Both the position numbers and the translations under genes were made by a program. Of a stretch of DNA of 64,000 bases, positions 21,242-33,145 are shown in pieces. Source of the DNA: Amia ocellicauda (Eukaryota > Chordata > Actinopteri > Amiiformes > Amiidae); assembly GCF_036373705.1 (NCBI RefSeq), contig NW_027102734.1, forward strand, positions 59,612-123,611, written 5' to 3'. The notes below the pieces were generated by a model. The model was not told where the DNA came from, did not search any database, and saw only the letters and a program-made list of their open reading frames with translations. Every line of letters begins with the position of its first letter. The first letter of the stretch is position 1.

Positions 21242-21250
21242 GAGAGAGAG
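20885..21250 (+). repeat. Palindrome-arm relative followed by the LINE-tail module
   Basis: TG/CTGT microsatellites followed by gcacatctgttagggcacca and gcagagatgtacacatattg match the palindrome arm of 15719-16118, with divergence and deletions. Then come (TATG)n, tccaattgctttgacaatac and a long (GA)n (21190-21250). Confidence 0.7.
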
Positions 21251-21304
21251 GTGCTAAGGCACATTTGTAACATAAATTAGGGAACATTTGAAACATGCTT
21301 AGGG

Positions 21305-23205
21305 AACATTCATAAGAACATAAGAACATAAGAACATAAGAAAGTTTACAAACGAGAGGAGGCCATTCGACCCATCATGCTCGTTTGGTGTCCATTAATA
21401 TCTAAGTGATCCATGGATCCTATCCAGTCTATTTTTAAATGTTCCCAAACTTTCAGCTTCTACCACTTTCCATCTTGAATGCCTTGAAGCCCAATTTCCA
21501 TTTGTGTCCCCTGGTGTGTGTGTCCCTGCTGATCTGGAAAAGCTCCTCTGGTTTGAGGAACCTTTCATGATTTTGAAGACTTGGATCAAGTCCCCACGTA
21601 ATCTCCTCTGTTCCAGGGTGAAAAGGTTCAGTTCCCTCAGTCTCTCCGAGTAGGACTTTCCCTTCAGACCTGGAATAAGTCTGGTTGCTCTCCTCTGAAC
21701 TGCCTCTAAAGCAGCAATATCCTTCTTGAAGTGTGGTGCCCAGAACTGTACACAGTATTCCAGATGAGGTTTAACTAGCGCATTGTACAGTCTTAACATT
21801 ACTTCCCTTGTTTTAAATTCTACACTTTTGACGATATACCCTAGCATTCTGTATGCCTTTTGTATTGCTTCCCCACATTGTTTGGATGGAGAAAGTGAAT
21901 CCACATAGATTCCTAGGTCTTTCTCATGCATTACTTCATCTAGATCTGTACCTCCCATAGTGTAATTATAGTGGACATTTTTGTTTCCTGCATGTATTAC
22001 CTTGCACTTGTCCACATTGAATTTCATTTGCGAGGTGTCAGCCCACAACTGAATTTATCTAAGTTCCTCTGAATAGCATGTGCTGCCAAGATTGTATCTG
22101 CTGAGCCACCTATTTTAGTATCATCTGCAAATTTGACAAGGTTGCTAAGTATCCCAGAGTCCAGATCATTAATATAGATTAGAAAAAGCAAAGGCCCTAG
22201 TACTGATCCCTGTGGAACTCCACTAACAACCTCACTCCAGTTAGAAGTGACTCCTCTAATCTGTTTCCTATACATCAACCAGTTCATAATCCATCTACTT
22301 ACATTACCCTGAATGCCTACAGCTTCCAATTTGAGGATCAGTCTTTGGTGTGGAACCTTATCAAAAGCTTTTTGGAAATCTAAGTATATCATATCATATG
22401 CTTTCACGTGATCTACAGCTGCAGTTGCATGTTCAAAAAAATTTATTAAGTAAGTAAGACATGATCTGCCTCGTCTAAACCCAAGTTGACTATCTCCAAG
22501 AATATGGTTTTCATTGAGATGCTCCTCTTATTTTCTGTCTAATCATTTTTTCCAACATTTTACAGGTGATGCAGGTGAGACTGATTGGTCTGTAATTTCC
22601 TGGCTCAGTTTTGTCCCCTTTCTTGTGGATTGGTATGAAATTTGCTGTCTTCCAGTCAGTGGGAACATCCCCTGTTCTAAGTGTCATTTGGAATAATCGA
22701 GTTAGCAGCCTATACATAATTTCCCTCATTTCTTTAAGTACTGTTGGAAATATCCCATCTGGCCCAGGTGATTTGTTTGATTTTAATTCTGCTAGTCCCT
22801 TTAGTACCTCCTCCTCATTTATCCTGATCTCTCTTAGGGTTTGACTGGATTGATTGTCAACCTGTGGCATGTCATCTGTTTCTTCTTTTCTAAAAACCTC
22901 TGTGAAATACTCATTTAGAATATTTGACACATCTTGTTCGTTTTCCAAGATACCTCCATTTTTGCTCTTTATCTGTTTCACCTCCTCCTTAATTGACCGC
23001 TTGCTGTTGTAATTTTGAAAAAAGCTCATTGCATTGGTTGTAGCTCCAAGAGCTATGTTTCTTTCTATTTCCCTCTTTGCTTTCCTGATCCCTTTCTTAA
23101 GATCTCTTTGCAGCTCAACATATTCTATGTATTTTGTTTCATCACCATCCCTTTTGTATGTGCTATACAACATTTTCTTCCTCTTTATATTTTTTTGCAT
23201 GCCTC
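21305..23205 (-). pseudogene. CR1-like LINE, 5'-truncated
   Basis: The minus strand encodes ORF2 pieces in order. 23200-22511 holds the fingers region (LKSNKSPGPDGI, NYRPISLTCITCKMLEKMI). 22407-22024 holds the palm (DFQKAFDKVPHQRLILKL, GVPQGSVLGPLLFLIYIN, and the catalytic motif as FADD). 22048-21395 is thumb and C-terminus (HLEYCVQFWAPHFKKDI, RRLRGDLIQVFKIM). Frame breaks separate them. The 3' end is the repeated acataaga tail at 21310-21345. The endonuclease is missing; the copy stops at ~23205 against (TATG)n. Confidence 0.92.
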
Positions 23206-23246
23206 TGGTTTGTATGTATGTATGTATGTATGTATGTATGTATGTA

Positions 23247-23517
23247 TGTGTGGAAGGAAAGTTAGAATTTCTTTTCTCACAACTGTTTTTCTTTCTTGTA
23301 TACTTAAGAAAGATAAGGTCAAGCTAGAAGGTCAGGAGGCCATAAGGTAGTTTGATTTCTCTTTGTTATTTACAATGAGAACCTTGGAGACAATGTCAAA
23401 CAGAATGACCTACGTGCCTGTTCCCTAATACCATGTGTAGACCTATGAACTCTGTTCTATAATGATATATGTTCTGCTTAGTTAGCCTTTAAGATAACAT
23501 AGTAATGACTTTCTAGC
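23247..23517 (+). mobile_element. LTR fragment flanked by microsatellites, copy A
   Basis: Corresponds to the first ~270 bp of the solo LTR at 19627-20054 in the other orientation (tgtggaaggaaagttagaat ... taatgactttctagcatg). (TATG)n lies on both sides. The copy at 31385-31657 is cut at the same two places, so the two are duplicates of one composite rather than independent truncations. Confidence 0.8.
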
Positions 23518-23528
23518 ATGTATGTATG

Positions 23529-23570
<42 letters not shown>

Positions 23571-24409
23571 AATGTATGTATGTCCAATTGCTTTGACAAT
23601 ACAAATGAATAGAATTGAGAGGGAGAGAGAGAGAGAGACAAACAGACAGACTGACAAACAGAAAAACAGACAGACACAGACACACACACACACACACACA
23701 CAGAGCCAGCCAGCCAGCCAGCTCAGCGATGACATCACGAGCCTCTCTCAGCTGACTTCTATGACATCACAGAGCACGTACATTCCATTGCTTGCCGTCT
23801 GTCAACCACCCAGTCACTGCCAGCCAGACTGGCTGGCTGGCTGGATGGGGGGGCTGCTTGCTGCTTCTGCGTACCTTAGCAAGCTTATTTGCTTGACCGG
23901 CCTTCCTACTCCTCTGCCCACATGCCCACCTATGCCCGATCTGCTGTTCACCTGGATCACAGCTCCGCCCCAACAAGGCAGATCCTCCCAAAAATGGTAC
24001 AAACTGATTCACGTTCCCCTCCACGGAAAACTTTAGCCCAAAATAAGGGACACATTCTGTAACAACATAATGGATGCCCACCCAACCTGTGACAAAACTG
24101 AGAAAAAAGAAAAACGCTCAGTCCTCCTGGGGTAGGGACACACAGCCACCCTGGCTGCCCAATATGTCAGCGCCTACCACAGCCTGAGGGACACAGTGAC
24201 ACACGAGCACCGACTGTAAATATAATGTAAATACTCGTTTGTAATGCATGTCGTTGTATTTCAAAAAAGGAATCTGGAAATAGTAAACCTATTTTCTTTA
24301 TTTGTATGTATTAAAGATCACATTTTATTACATTTTCTTTTTCTGTACTTGATTACGTGATTCATAATTCTATTATTCATTTTCCGTGTATATGTATATA
24401 TGTATGTAT

Positions 24410-24481
<72 letters not shown>

Positions 24482-24525
24482 GTATGTATGTCCAATTGCT
24501 TTGACAATACAAATGAATTGAATTG
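23518..24525 (+). mobile_element. Tail module plus non-autonomous LINE derivative, copy 2
   Basis: In order: (TATG)n(TA)n; tccaattgctttgacaatac tail; (CAGA)n(CA)n; GCCAGCC head with a ~340-bp body; a remnant of a LINE ORF2 C-terminus ending AAQYVSAYHSLRDTVTHEH; a 3' UTR (aaatactcgtttgtaatgca ... attacattttctttttctgt); a (TATG)/(TA)n array at 24395-24475; and the tail again. The ORF2 remnant aligns with the end of the long LINE's ORF2 (LAAQYVSTCHSLRDSV), so this is an internally deleted member of a related family. Confidence 0.75.
24419..24474. repeat. (TA)n microsatellite inside a LINE 3' UTR
   Basis: About 28 TA units between (TATG)n and the LINE tail. Confidence 0.95.
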
Positions 24526-24530
24526 AGAGG

Positions 24531-24572
<42 letters not shown>

Positions 24573-24906
24573 TATGAGCTCCTAAAAAACATTTGTTTTT
24601 ATACATAAGCAGATTTAATTTGTCATTTACAAATGAATATATAGCACTATAAACATACACAGAAGACATGGAATAGAAATTCAGAAGAAAAAGTATTCAA
24701 AAAATAATAATTTTAATAAAAACACAAAAAGTAGAAAGCAGAGAGACAGTTCAGGAAGAAAAGTCAGAAAAGAAAAGCTGAAGACAAGAATTGGAGGTAA
24801 GACCTTTCACCTATAGACACAAATTATTAAACAAAACAATATATATAAATAAAATAAATAAGCATTCTCAGTAGTTGACTCAGCTAATGAAAATGCAGAG
24901 CTCACT

Positions 24907-26436
24907 TTGAATAGAGTGACAGTAGGAGAGAGCCCAACTGCCACTGAGACTGATACAAATCTATCGAACAGCAGTCTGACTGCAGAGCTGCCTTTTGAAA
25001 TCCGATACCCTGAAGACATTCGCTCTACACAGGCTAAGAAGGACTACAAACAAGCTGTGATGAGAGCATCTCCTGAGACCCTCATCCTAGACTACACCGG
25101 TAAAGGAGAAAACAGGGTCAAGAACAATCTACTGTTCTACACCGCCTTTCACAAAACCCTGTGCCAGACATACCCCAATAACAACAAGAGGGGCATTAGC
25201 AGAGGCAGGCAGATCTCAGTGCTGGTAGAGAAAGACACAGACAGTGTGATGCTCACTTTTAATGTATACCACAATGGGACCATCATGGTGCAGGGCAGCG
25301 AGAGCAGCCTGGACCAATTATCTCTCGGCTTCCACACCTCAAAGCAGCAGACTGAGGTAGAGAAACAAGTGCCAGAGCCGGCCACCCTGCAGTCTGCCCC
25401 CAGCCACACGGAGCCAGACAGTGCCCAATCTCCCACAGACTGCCCTCCTGTCTACCCAAAACTCTCCAGCAACATTAAAACACTAAAGGAATGCCTATCA
25501 GTGCTGGAGCTGGAGTTTGCGCAGCTCCGGGATGAGATGCACAGACTAAAGATGCAGCACAAGGCTGAGATCCATGAGCTGAGAGCAGCAGTGAGAGACC
25601 TGGAGGAGCAGAGTCAAACCCTGAGGACGGAGCTGTGCAGAGCGAGGGAGGAGCTGACCAGGACACCCCAGCACAGCCAGCTAAGGAGCCTGCAGAGCCA
25701 GCTGGAGGAGCTAAGAGAGGAGCTACACATCACTGGAGCACAGAGACTACACTGCACTGACCCCACAACACCTCCAACCTCTGATACCTCCAACACTGAC
25801 ACACCCACTGATCCACCCACACTCCCCACCACTCCTGACACCCCCACTATCACCAGACCTGCCACTAATACACAAACCCCTGAAACGCCACTCCCCCAAA
25901 ACACACCCGCTGCCCCCACCACTTCCGACGCAAACCCGGAGTGGCAGGTCAACACAGAGGTGGTCATTCTGAGCGACTCCAATGGGAAGTTCCTGGATGA
26001 GAGGTGCCTCTTCCCTGGGTGAAAAGTGAAAAAGCTTTGGTGCCCGACAGCACAGAGAGCCCTGGAGCTGCTCTCCAAGAGGAGGCTGTGCCAGGTCAAA
26101 CACATCCTCATCCACACCGGCACTAACGACCTGAGTGCCCGCATGGGCGATGTGGCCTCAGCCCTGAGACAGGTGGCAACGAAAGCCACAGAGGAATTCC
26201 CAACTGCCAAAATCACCATCTCCACACTGCTGCCCCGCACAGACATGCCCCTGCACATCATCCAGGCCATCAACGCAGATGTGTCCCGAAGATGTGCCCT
26301 CCTCCCCAATGTACACCTGGCACACCACTGAGACATCCAGCCACATCACCTGTATGACCACGACCACCTCAACAAGACGGGTGTGAGGATCTTCGCAAAG
26401 GTCCTCAAGGACACAACCCTGTGCCGAAACCCCACA
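24907..26436 (+). pseudogene. LINE ORF1: coiled coil and SGNH esterase, two TGA stops
   Basis: Open to the TGA at 26020-26022, then in the same frame to the TGA at 26329-26331, then onwards. An upstream stop lies near 24859 and no ATG is in frame before ~25057, so the true start is unclear. The N-terminal ~130 residues are of unknown function. A Leu-rich coiled coil follows (LKECLSVLELEFAQLRDEMH ... LQSQLEELREEL), then a Pro/Thr-rich linker. The SGNH esterase has ILSDSNGKF (block I, catalytic Ser), HTGTNDL (block III) and DHDHLNKTG (block V, Asp/His). Both stops fall where Arg would be natural (LFPG-stop-KVKKLW; AHH-stop-DIQPHH), as expected from CGA to TGA. Confidence 0.82.
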
Positions 26437-26947
26437 CACCCCCACCTCGAGACCAGGAGCAAACCCCCCAGCCCCCGGCCACATCCCCAGCCACCGGCCC
26501 CACTCCAGCCCCAGCCCCTGAGACCCCGCGGCCCCACCCCCCATCCCCAGAGGGCCCGTCCAGCACAGCAGAGCGGACAGCCGGGGACCAGCACAGCCAC
26601 ACAGCCACGCAGCAGCGGCTTCCAGAGCCTGGAGGCCCAATGCCGCCCAGCTGGCCCAGATAAGGCAACTCCTCAGTGTCATCTGTACCACACTGCTGAG
26701 TTAACTGAGCCTCAACACACATATATATGGTTGTGGAGATGGAGAGTAAGAAAAAATGTAATTTAATTATTCTGATATTTTGATGCAAAGATTAAATCTG
26801 TGAGTGATAACGCTACCAATAATAATAATAGAATTCTATACATTATGTATATCCATATATAATTATTAATAGTAATATAATATCAGTTGTAGACCACAAA
26901 TTAAACTTTCTTATGTAGAAGAGACAAGTATAATAAAATATATTAAC

Positions 26948-29900
26948 ATGTCCTTTAAAATAAGCAGTTGGAATATCCAGGGTTTACGCTCCTCAACTTT
27001 TGGAATGAAGAGCACAGACCCTGAACTGATCAACACTGTAAATAGTTCAGATGTTTTCATTCTTGTAGAGACTTGGTGCTGTGCAGATATGTCTACATCC
27101 TGTCCCAATGTATACAGGGAGCTGATTGTGCCCTCCTATAAAAAACCCAAAGTCAGGTGTGGCAGGGCCTCGGGGGGGATTATCGTGTGGTACAGGGAGG
27201 AGCTCCGAGCAGCCCTATGCCCAGTACAGAGAGGAGACACACACCTGCGGTTGAAAATCAGAAAAGACACCCTACAAAATAACACAGATATATACCTATG
27301 TGCAATTTATATGCCACCCGCAGACTCCCCCTACTATAATGAGGAAGGCTTTCAAGAGATTCAAAAAGAAATCTGCCACTTCCAGACCCTGGGCTCTGTA
27401 CTGCTGTGTGGCGATCTCAATGCCAGGACTGGCAGAGAGATGGACTACATCAATGCAGAGGGGAACACACACCTGTTCTGAGACTCCCCGCTGTGCCACA
27501 CACACACCTCCACACTGAGACACAGCCAGGACAGCGTGGTAAACAAGAGCGGGAAGCAGGTAGTGCGCCTATGTAAAAGCCTGGGTCTATATATCATCAA
27601 TGGCAGGACCAGGGGGGACTCTCTGGGGAGATTCACATACTGCTCGGCTCTGGGCAGAAGTGTGGTGGACTACGCCATAAGTGACCTGGACCCACAAGCC
27701 ATCAATGCGTTTATAGTCAGACAACAATCTCCACTATCAGACCACAGCCAAATAACACTTTACCTAAAAAGATCAGCGCAGCCACAAATCAGAGCCAAAC
27801 TTCCCACAAAACTGGTCTCCCTGCCCCCCAGTTACAGATGGTCAGAGCCCAGCACAGAGAACTACACAAGAGCCCTGAATAGTGATGAGATTGAAAACAT
27901 GTTAGACAGATATCAATCCTCACACTATCAAATAAACCAAAACGGAATAAACTCAGCCACCAAAACATTGAATGAAATATTTGAAAGACTGGCTTTAAAA
28001 TGAAACATTAAAACAATTAAAAACCAAAATATAAAATCGTCTAAAAGAAAAAAAGAACAGTGGTGTGACCAGGAGTGTGAAACTTCTAGGAAACACCTGA
28101 GACATCTCTCCAACACTAAACACAGAGAGCCCGACAACCAGGCCAGCTACTGCCAGGCCCTGCGGCACTACAAGCAACTCTTCAGGAAGAAAAAAGACCA
28201 CTATATGGGCAGAATAAATACCCCAAAAACAAAAAATGAAATACCAATTCAAAATGGAGAAATCTGGAAAACACACTTTGAAAAACTTTACCAAAATGTT
28301 GAAAACAATCCAAACCCAGAACAGGTTAAAATATTAAAAAACCTAAATAAATTGGAAGAAATCATTAAGAATAATCAAAATCCCTTAGATAACCCAATTA
28401 CAAAATACAGGACCTAAAACATCAACTCAAAATCCTCAAACCCAGGAAAGCCAGCGGCCCCGACAGCATCAGCCCTGAGATGCTGAAGCACAGCAGCCCG
28501 CAGCTGCAGGAGGTTCTGCTCAAACGCTTTAACCTGGTGCTGAGAGCCGGGTGTTTCCCTGAGGTCTGGAATCAAGGATTGATCACCCCGATTTTTAAAA
28601 GTGGAGACAAATTAGACCCCAATAACTACCGGGGCATCTGTGTGAGCAGTAACCTGGGGAAGGTGTTCTGCAGTATCATCAACGCCCGGATACTGGCCTT
28701 CCTTACCGAGCACAGTGTCCTGAATAAGAGTCAGATTGGCTTCCTACCAATACACCGCACAACCGATCATATTTACACTCTACACTCCCTCATAAATAAA
28801 TATACCCAAAACAATAAAGGAAAAATATTTGCCTGTTTTGTAGACTTTAGAAAGGCATTTGACTCAATCTGGCACAAAGGACTATTTTATAAACTTCTAC
28901 AGAGTGGTGTAGGGGGTATAGTTTATGACATCATTAAATCAATGTATTCTGAAAACAAATGCGGAGTTCAAATTGGCAACTCAAGAACAGAGTTCTTCAC
29001 TCAGAGGCGGGGAGTGAGACAGGGCTGCAGTCTGAGTCCAACACTGTTCAACATCTACATCATCGAGTTGGCCACAGTGTTGGAGCAGTCTGACGCCCCC
29101 GGCCTCACTCTCCACGACACAGAGATCAAGTTCCTGCTCTACGCAGACGACCTGGTGCTGCTGTCGCCCACAGAGCAGGGGCTTCAGCAGAACCTGGCTC
29201 TGCTAGAGCAGTACTGTCAGAAATGGGCCCTGGCAGTCAATCTGGACAAGACCAGAGTTATGGTTTTCCAGAAAAAAGCCCGATCTCAGGGAAACAGGTA
29301 CTGCTTCACTCTGGGCAGCACTGTATTTGAGCACTGCACCAGATACAACTACCTTGGCCTGAGTTTAAGTGTGTCAGGGAGCTTCAGCCTGGATATAAAC
29401 GCATTAAAAGACAAGGCACGACGGGCATTTTATGCCATAAAGACACGATTTGGGAAAACAACAATACCAATAACTATTTGGATTAAAATATTCAACTCCA
29501 TCATCTAACCAATCCTGCTATATGGGAGCGAAGTGTGGGGTCCCCTCATGAACCTCAATAACAAAAATTGGGACAAAAGCCCCACGGAAATATTCCACCT
29601 AGAATTTATTAAAAACATCTTACACGTACACAGAAACGCCCCCAACATCGCCTGCAGAGCCGAATTAGGACTCTTCACTCTGCACAAGAAAGAGCAGCCA
29701 AGTTCTGGCTGCACCTAAACACAGCAGAGACCCAGTCCTAACAATACAAGGCTCCACTGAGCAACCACCTCTCCCCAGACAAGGACCCCCTTGGCCGGCT
29801 GGCTCTGAGGCTCACAGAGCCCGAACACACAATGACCAAAACAACAACAATTGGGAAAATTGACATGTACCTGAAAAGCAAATACACAAAAGAATGGAGA

Positions 29901-30326
29901 CACGAATTAGAATTACAAAACAAATTAGAATGCTACCGGGCCCAGAATAGAAACATTACATTGGCTGAATACTTAAAAATCCAAAATATAAAAGAGAGAC
30001 AAAATCTAACTAAATACAGGCTCACTGACCACAGCCTCGCCATTGAAAAAGGCCGCAACAGAAAATTCTGGGTTGCCAGAGAAGAGCGGCTGTGCAGCCA
30101 GTGTGACCTAGGGGAGGTCGAAACAGAGGCGCATTTCCTGCTGTCCTGCCCTAAATACACAAAAATCAGGGAGACATACTTTAAAATATTCAAAATGCAA
30201 ATCCCTGAGTTCAACATGATCCCCGATTGCTGCAAACTCCCCGTCCTGCTGGGAGAGGAGGAGCGCACTGCCATCTTAGCAGCACAATATGTATCCACCT
30301 GCCACAGCCTGCGAGATAGTGTGTAG
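26948..30326 (+). pseudogene. LINE ORF2: AP endonuclease and reverse transcriptase, disrupted
   Basis: Starts MSFKISSWNIQGLRS. Endonuclease motifs are present (SWNIQG, VETWC, LLCGDLNAR, SDHSQITLYL). Stops occur at ~27479 and ~28001, a frame break at ~28415, then a long open RT block 28480-29508. That block contains [57 protein letters not shown] and the catalytic [11 protein letters not shown]. Another stop follows at ~29506 and a shift near 29700, before a C-terminal Cys/His motif (LCSQCDLGEVETEAHFLLSC). All key catalytic residues remain, but no continuous product is possible. Confidence 0.88.
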
Positions 30327-30585
30327 ACACCAGCCTGTGGGACTCCATTTGCAAAACAAAATAAAAACAGTGATTTTTCTGATGTCATGACACAAATTTT
30401 GATACAAACAACAAATATGGTTTATATTCTACGTAATTTTATTTCAATGTGTATGATATTTGTTCCACTGAATCTTGTATTGCAATGTTTTGTCTTGTTT
30501 GATAGAACATTTGTATCTGCTTTGGCAATATTGTGATAGATCATGCCATTAAAGCACCTTTGAATTGAATTGAAATGAATTGACA

Positions 30586-30597
30586 GACAGACAGACA

Positions 30598-30635
<38 letters not shown>

Positions 30636-31340
30636 GAGCCAGCCAGCCCGCCAGCCAGCCAGCTCAGCGATGACATCACGAGCCTCTCTCAGCTGACTGC
30701 TATGACATCACAGAGCACGTACATTCCGTTGCTTGCCGTCTGTCAACCACTCAGTCACTGCCAGCCAGAGTGGCTGGCTGGCTGGATGGGGGGGCTGTTT
30801 GCTGCTTCTGCGTACCTTAGCAAGCTTATTTGGTTGACCGGCCTTCCTACTCCTCTGCCCACATGCCCACCTATGCCCGATCTGCTGTTCACCTGGATCA
30901 CAGCTCCGCCCCAACAAGGCAGATCCTCCCAAAAATGGTACAAACTGATTCACGTTCCCCTCCACGGAAAACTTTAGCCCAAAATAAGGGACACATTCTG
31001 TAACAACATAATGGATGCCCACCCAACCTGTGACAAAACTGAGAAAAAAGAAAAACGCTCAGTCCTCCTGGGGGAGGGACACACAGCCACCCTGGCTGCC
31101 CAATATGTCAGCGCCTACCACAGCCTGAGGGACACAGTGACACATGAGCACCGGCTGTAATTATAATGTAAATACTCGTTTGTAATGCATGTCATTGTAT
31201 TTCAAAAAAGGAATCTGGAAATAGTAAACCTATTTTCTTTATTTGTATGTATTAAAGATCACCTTTTATTACATTTTCTTTTTCTGTACTTCATTACATC
31301 TTATTGTGATTCATAATTCTATTATTTATTTTCTGTATGT
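30586..31340 (+). mobile_element. Non-autonomous LINE derivative, copy 3
   Basis: Directly after the long LINE's tail come (CAGA)n, (CA)n, the GCCAGCC head and body (30637-30977), the ORF2 C-terminal remnant and 3' UTR, very similar to copy 2 at 23700-24395. (TATG)n follows from ~31335. The LINE tail is joined to the module head through the same (CAGA)n(CA)n bridge as in the other copies. Confidence 0.78.
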
Positions 31341-31384
31341 ATGTATGTTTGTATGTATGTATGTATGTATGTATGTATGTATAT

Positions 31385-31657
31385 ATGGAAGGAAAGTTAG
31401 AAATTCTTTTCTCACACCTGTTTTTCTCTCTTGCATACTCCAGAAAGATAAGGTCAAGCTAGAAGGTCAGGAGGCCATAAGGTAGTTTGATTTCACTTTG
31501 TTATTTTAACGATGAGAACCTTGGAGACAATGTCAAACGGTATGACCTACGTGCCTGTTCCCTAAAACCATGTGTAGACCTATGAACTCTGTTCTATAAT
31601 GATATATGTTCTGCTTAGTTAGCCTTTAAGATAACATAGTAATGACTTTCTAGCATG
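31385..31657 (+). mobile_element. LTR fragment flanked by microsatellites, copy B
   Basis: Nearly identical to 23247-23517 with the same end points (tggaaggaaagttagaaatt ... gactttctagcatg), between (TATG)n tracts. Confidence 0.8.
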
Positions 31658-31664
31658 TATGAAT

Positions 31665-31696
31665 GTATGTATGTATATATAAATATATATATATAC

Positions 31697-31770
<74 letters not shown>

Positions 31771-31795
31771 GTATATATACATATATACGTATATA

Positions 31796-31833
<38 letters not shown>

Positions 31834-31841
31834 CAAAACAA
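31665..31841. repeat. Long interrupted (TA)n array
   Basis: About 170 bp of TA units with occasional TATG/TACG interruptions. It runs directly into LINE RT sequence at ~31842. Confidence 0.95.
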
Positions 31842-32292
31842 TAAAGGAAAAATATTTGCCTGTTTTGTAGACTTTAGAAAGGCATTTGACTCAATCTGGC
31901 ACAAAGGACTATTTTATAAACTTCTACAGAGTGGTGTAGGGGGTCAAGTTTATGACATCATTAAATCAATGTTTTCTGAAAACAAATGCAGAGTTCAAAT
32001 TGGCAACTCAAGAACAGAGTTCTTCACTCAGGGGCGGGGAGTGAGACAGGGCTGCAACATCTACATCAATGAGTTGGCCACAGTGTTGGAGCAGTCTGAC
32101 GCCCACGGCCTAACTCTCCATGACACAGAGATCAAGTTCCTGCTCTACGCAGACGACCTGGTGCTGCTGTCGCCCACAGAGCAGGGGCTTTAGCAGAACC
32201 TGGCGCTACTAGAGCAGTACTGTCAGAAATGGGCCCTGGCAGTCAATCTGGACAAGACCAGAGTTATGGTTTTCCAGAAAAAAGCCCGATCT
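31842..32292 (+). pseudogene. LINE reverse-transcriptase fragment embedded in TA repeats
   Basis: Corresponds to 28802-29290 of the long LINE ([20 protein letters not shown] ... [17 protein letters not shown]). It has a short deletion in the QGCSLSPTLFNIYI motif (reads [11 protein letters not shown]) and a TAG for Gln after EQGL. Both ends meet TA-rich repeats (tatatatacccaaaac; gatctgttatatatatatg). It has neither the LINE 3' end nor a tail, so it did not arrive by ordinary 5'-truncated retrotransposition. Confidence 0.85.
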
Positions 32293-32310
32293 GTTATATA
32301 TATATGTATG

Positions 32311-32872
32311 TGTAGAACCGTATGGGAAATAAGTGGAGAAGTCGTGGAGATAAAGCAAATAGAACTTTAATCGAGCCGCTCGGAAGCTCCACGTCAGAAA
32401 TAATTCCTTCAGTGAGACTTAATGTTTACAAACATGAGTACAACTTTATAGGAAAATGACGTAACATCTTATGGCCGTTCATCCAATCAGAAGATACATG
32501 TCCGGGTCCGTTTTATGATCTGTTCTCCCCTGAAGAGGTGATGGATCCAAAGCAGATGTCCGTCTTTGATGTGCACTAGGAAGATGCGATCCCACGGTCG
32601 TCATTTACCTAATGTCAATCGCTCGTTAACAGAAACAATTCCTGCCTATCTGGAGAAACGATTAAGTCATAAACAAATTCTCAGCAGACAGCTGTAGGCT
32701 ATTTCGGCACTGTGTGATCTTTCATTACTGACAGGAGTTTCTAACAAATCGACCTTGTTGACCCTTTACTTGTCCTGCTAAATCGAATCTGCTCAGTCTG
32801 TATACAAAACTACTTCTAATGCTAGTATTAATATAAAACATTATATAATAATCACAACACACTTTCTTCAAC
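32311..32872 (-). mobile_element. Probable LTR
   Basis: The ends tgtagaaccgtatggg and ...aataatcacaaca give TG...CA. An internal part (gatcccacgg ... tgcctatctggagaaa) is shared with 34590-35150. The flanks do not show a clear target duplication because the left side is a microsatellite. On the minus strand an ATTAAA (gttctattt, then gattaaa) is near the far end. Medium-low confidence. Confidence 0.5.
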
Positions 32873-32883
32873 TTCCTATACAG

Positions 32884-33145
32884 AGTCTTCAGTCGCTCAG
32901 AGATCTCTCTACCTCCTGCAGTCGGCTGCCATACGAATCGACTGTGCCCTGAAGAGTAGCAATAGACTCTCGCGTCTCAGATTGAAACGATTTAATGGAG
33001 CTCTGTATTTTGCTCACCGCTGCGACAAGAAAGGCCAGGTCTCCGCCACTCTCTGGTGAGGGATTGCCACCCCCTGTCAGGCCTGAATCTAACTCGGGTT
33101 GAGTTGCCTCTGTCGCTGGCCCCTTCTTGCTCTTTTGTTTAGACA
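32884..33145 (-). pseudogene. L1-like ORF1 N-terminal fragment
   Basis: The ATG at 33143-33145 opens MSKQKSKKGPATE, followed by a coiled-coil-like segment (AAVSKIQSSIKSFQSE, TVDSYGSRLQEVERSLSD). This matches the general plan of fish L1 ORF1 proteins (basic start, then coiled coil). The frame ends at the LTR-like border at ~32880. The ~150 bp upstream, to about 33300, may be its 5' UTR. As with the Tx1-like piece, only the 5' end of the element is present. Confidence 0.55.

Larger units (their letters stand above)
24850..30585 (+). mobile_element. Near-full-length LINE (ORF1 with SGNH esterase, ORF2 with endonuclease and RT)
   Basis: A 5.7-kb non-LTR retrotransposon with two ORF regions (24.9-26.4 kb and 26.95-30.33 kb) and a 3' end in gcctttgaattgaattgaaa-type repeats. 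It retains all expected domains but has several stops and shifts. ORF1 with an SGNH hydrolase fold is known from CR1/L2-type LINEs; I do not assign the clade. A second copy of part of its RT lies at 31842-32292. Confidence 0.88.

Noticed and set aside
25149-26788. Long minus-strand frames (up to 240 codons) opposite the LINE ORF1
   Set aside because: Shadows of the GC-rich, Pro/Thr-coding plus-strand ORF1, which has clear domains.
31615-31904. Tyr/Ile-rich frames
   Set aside because: Translation of (TA)n repeats.
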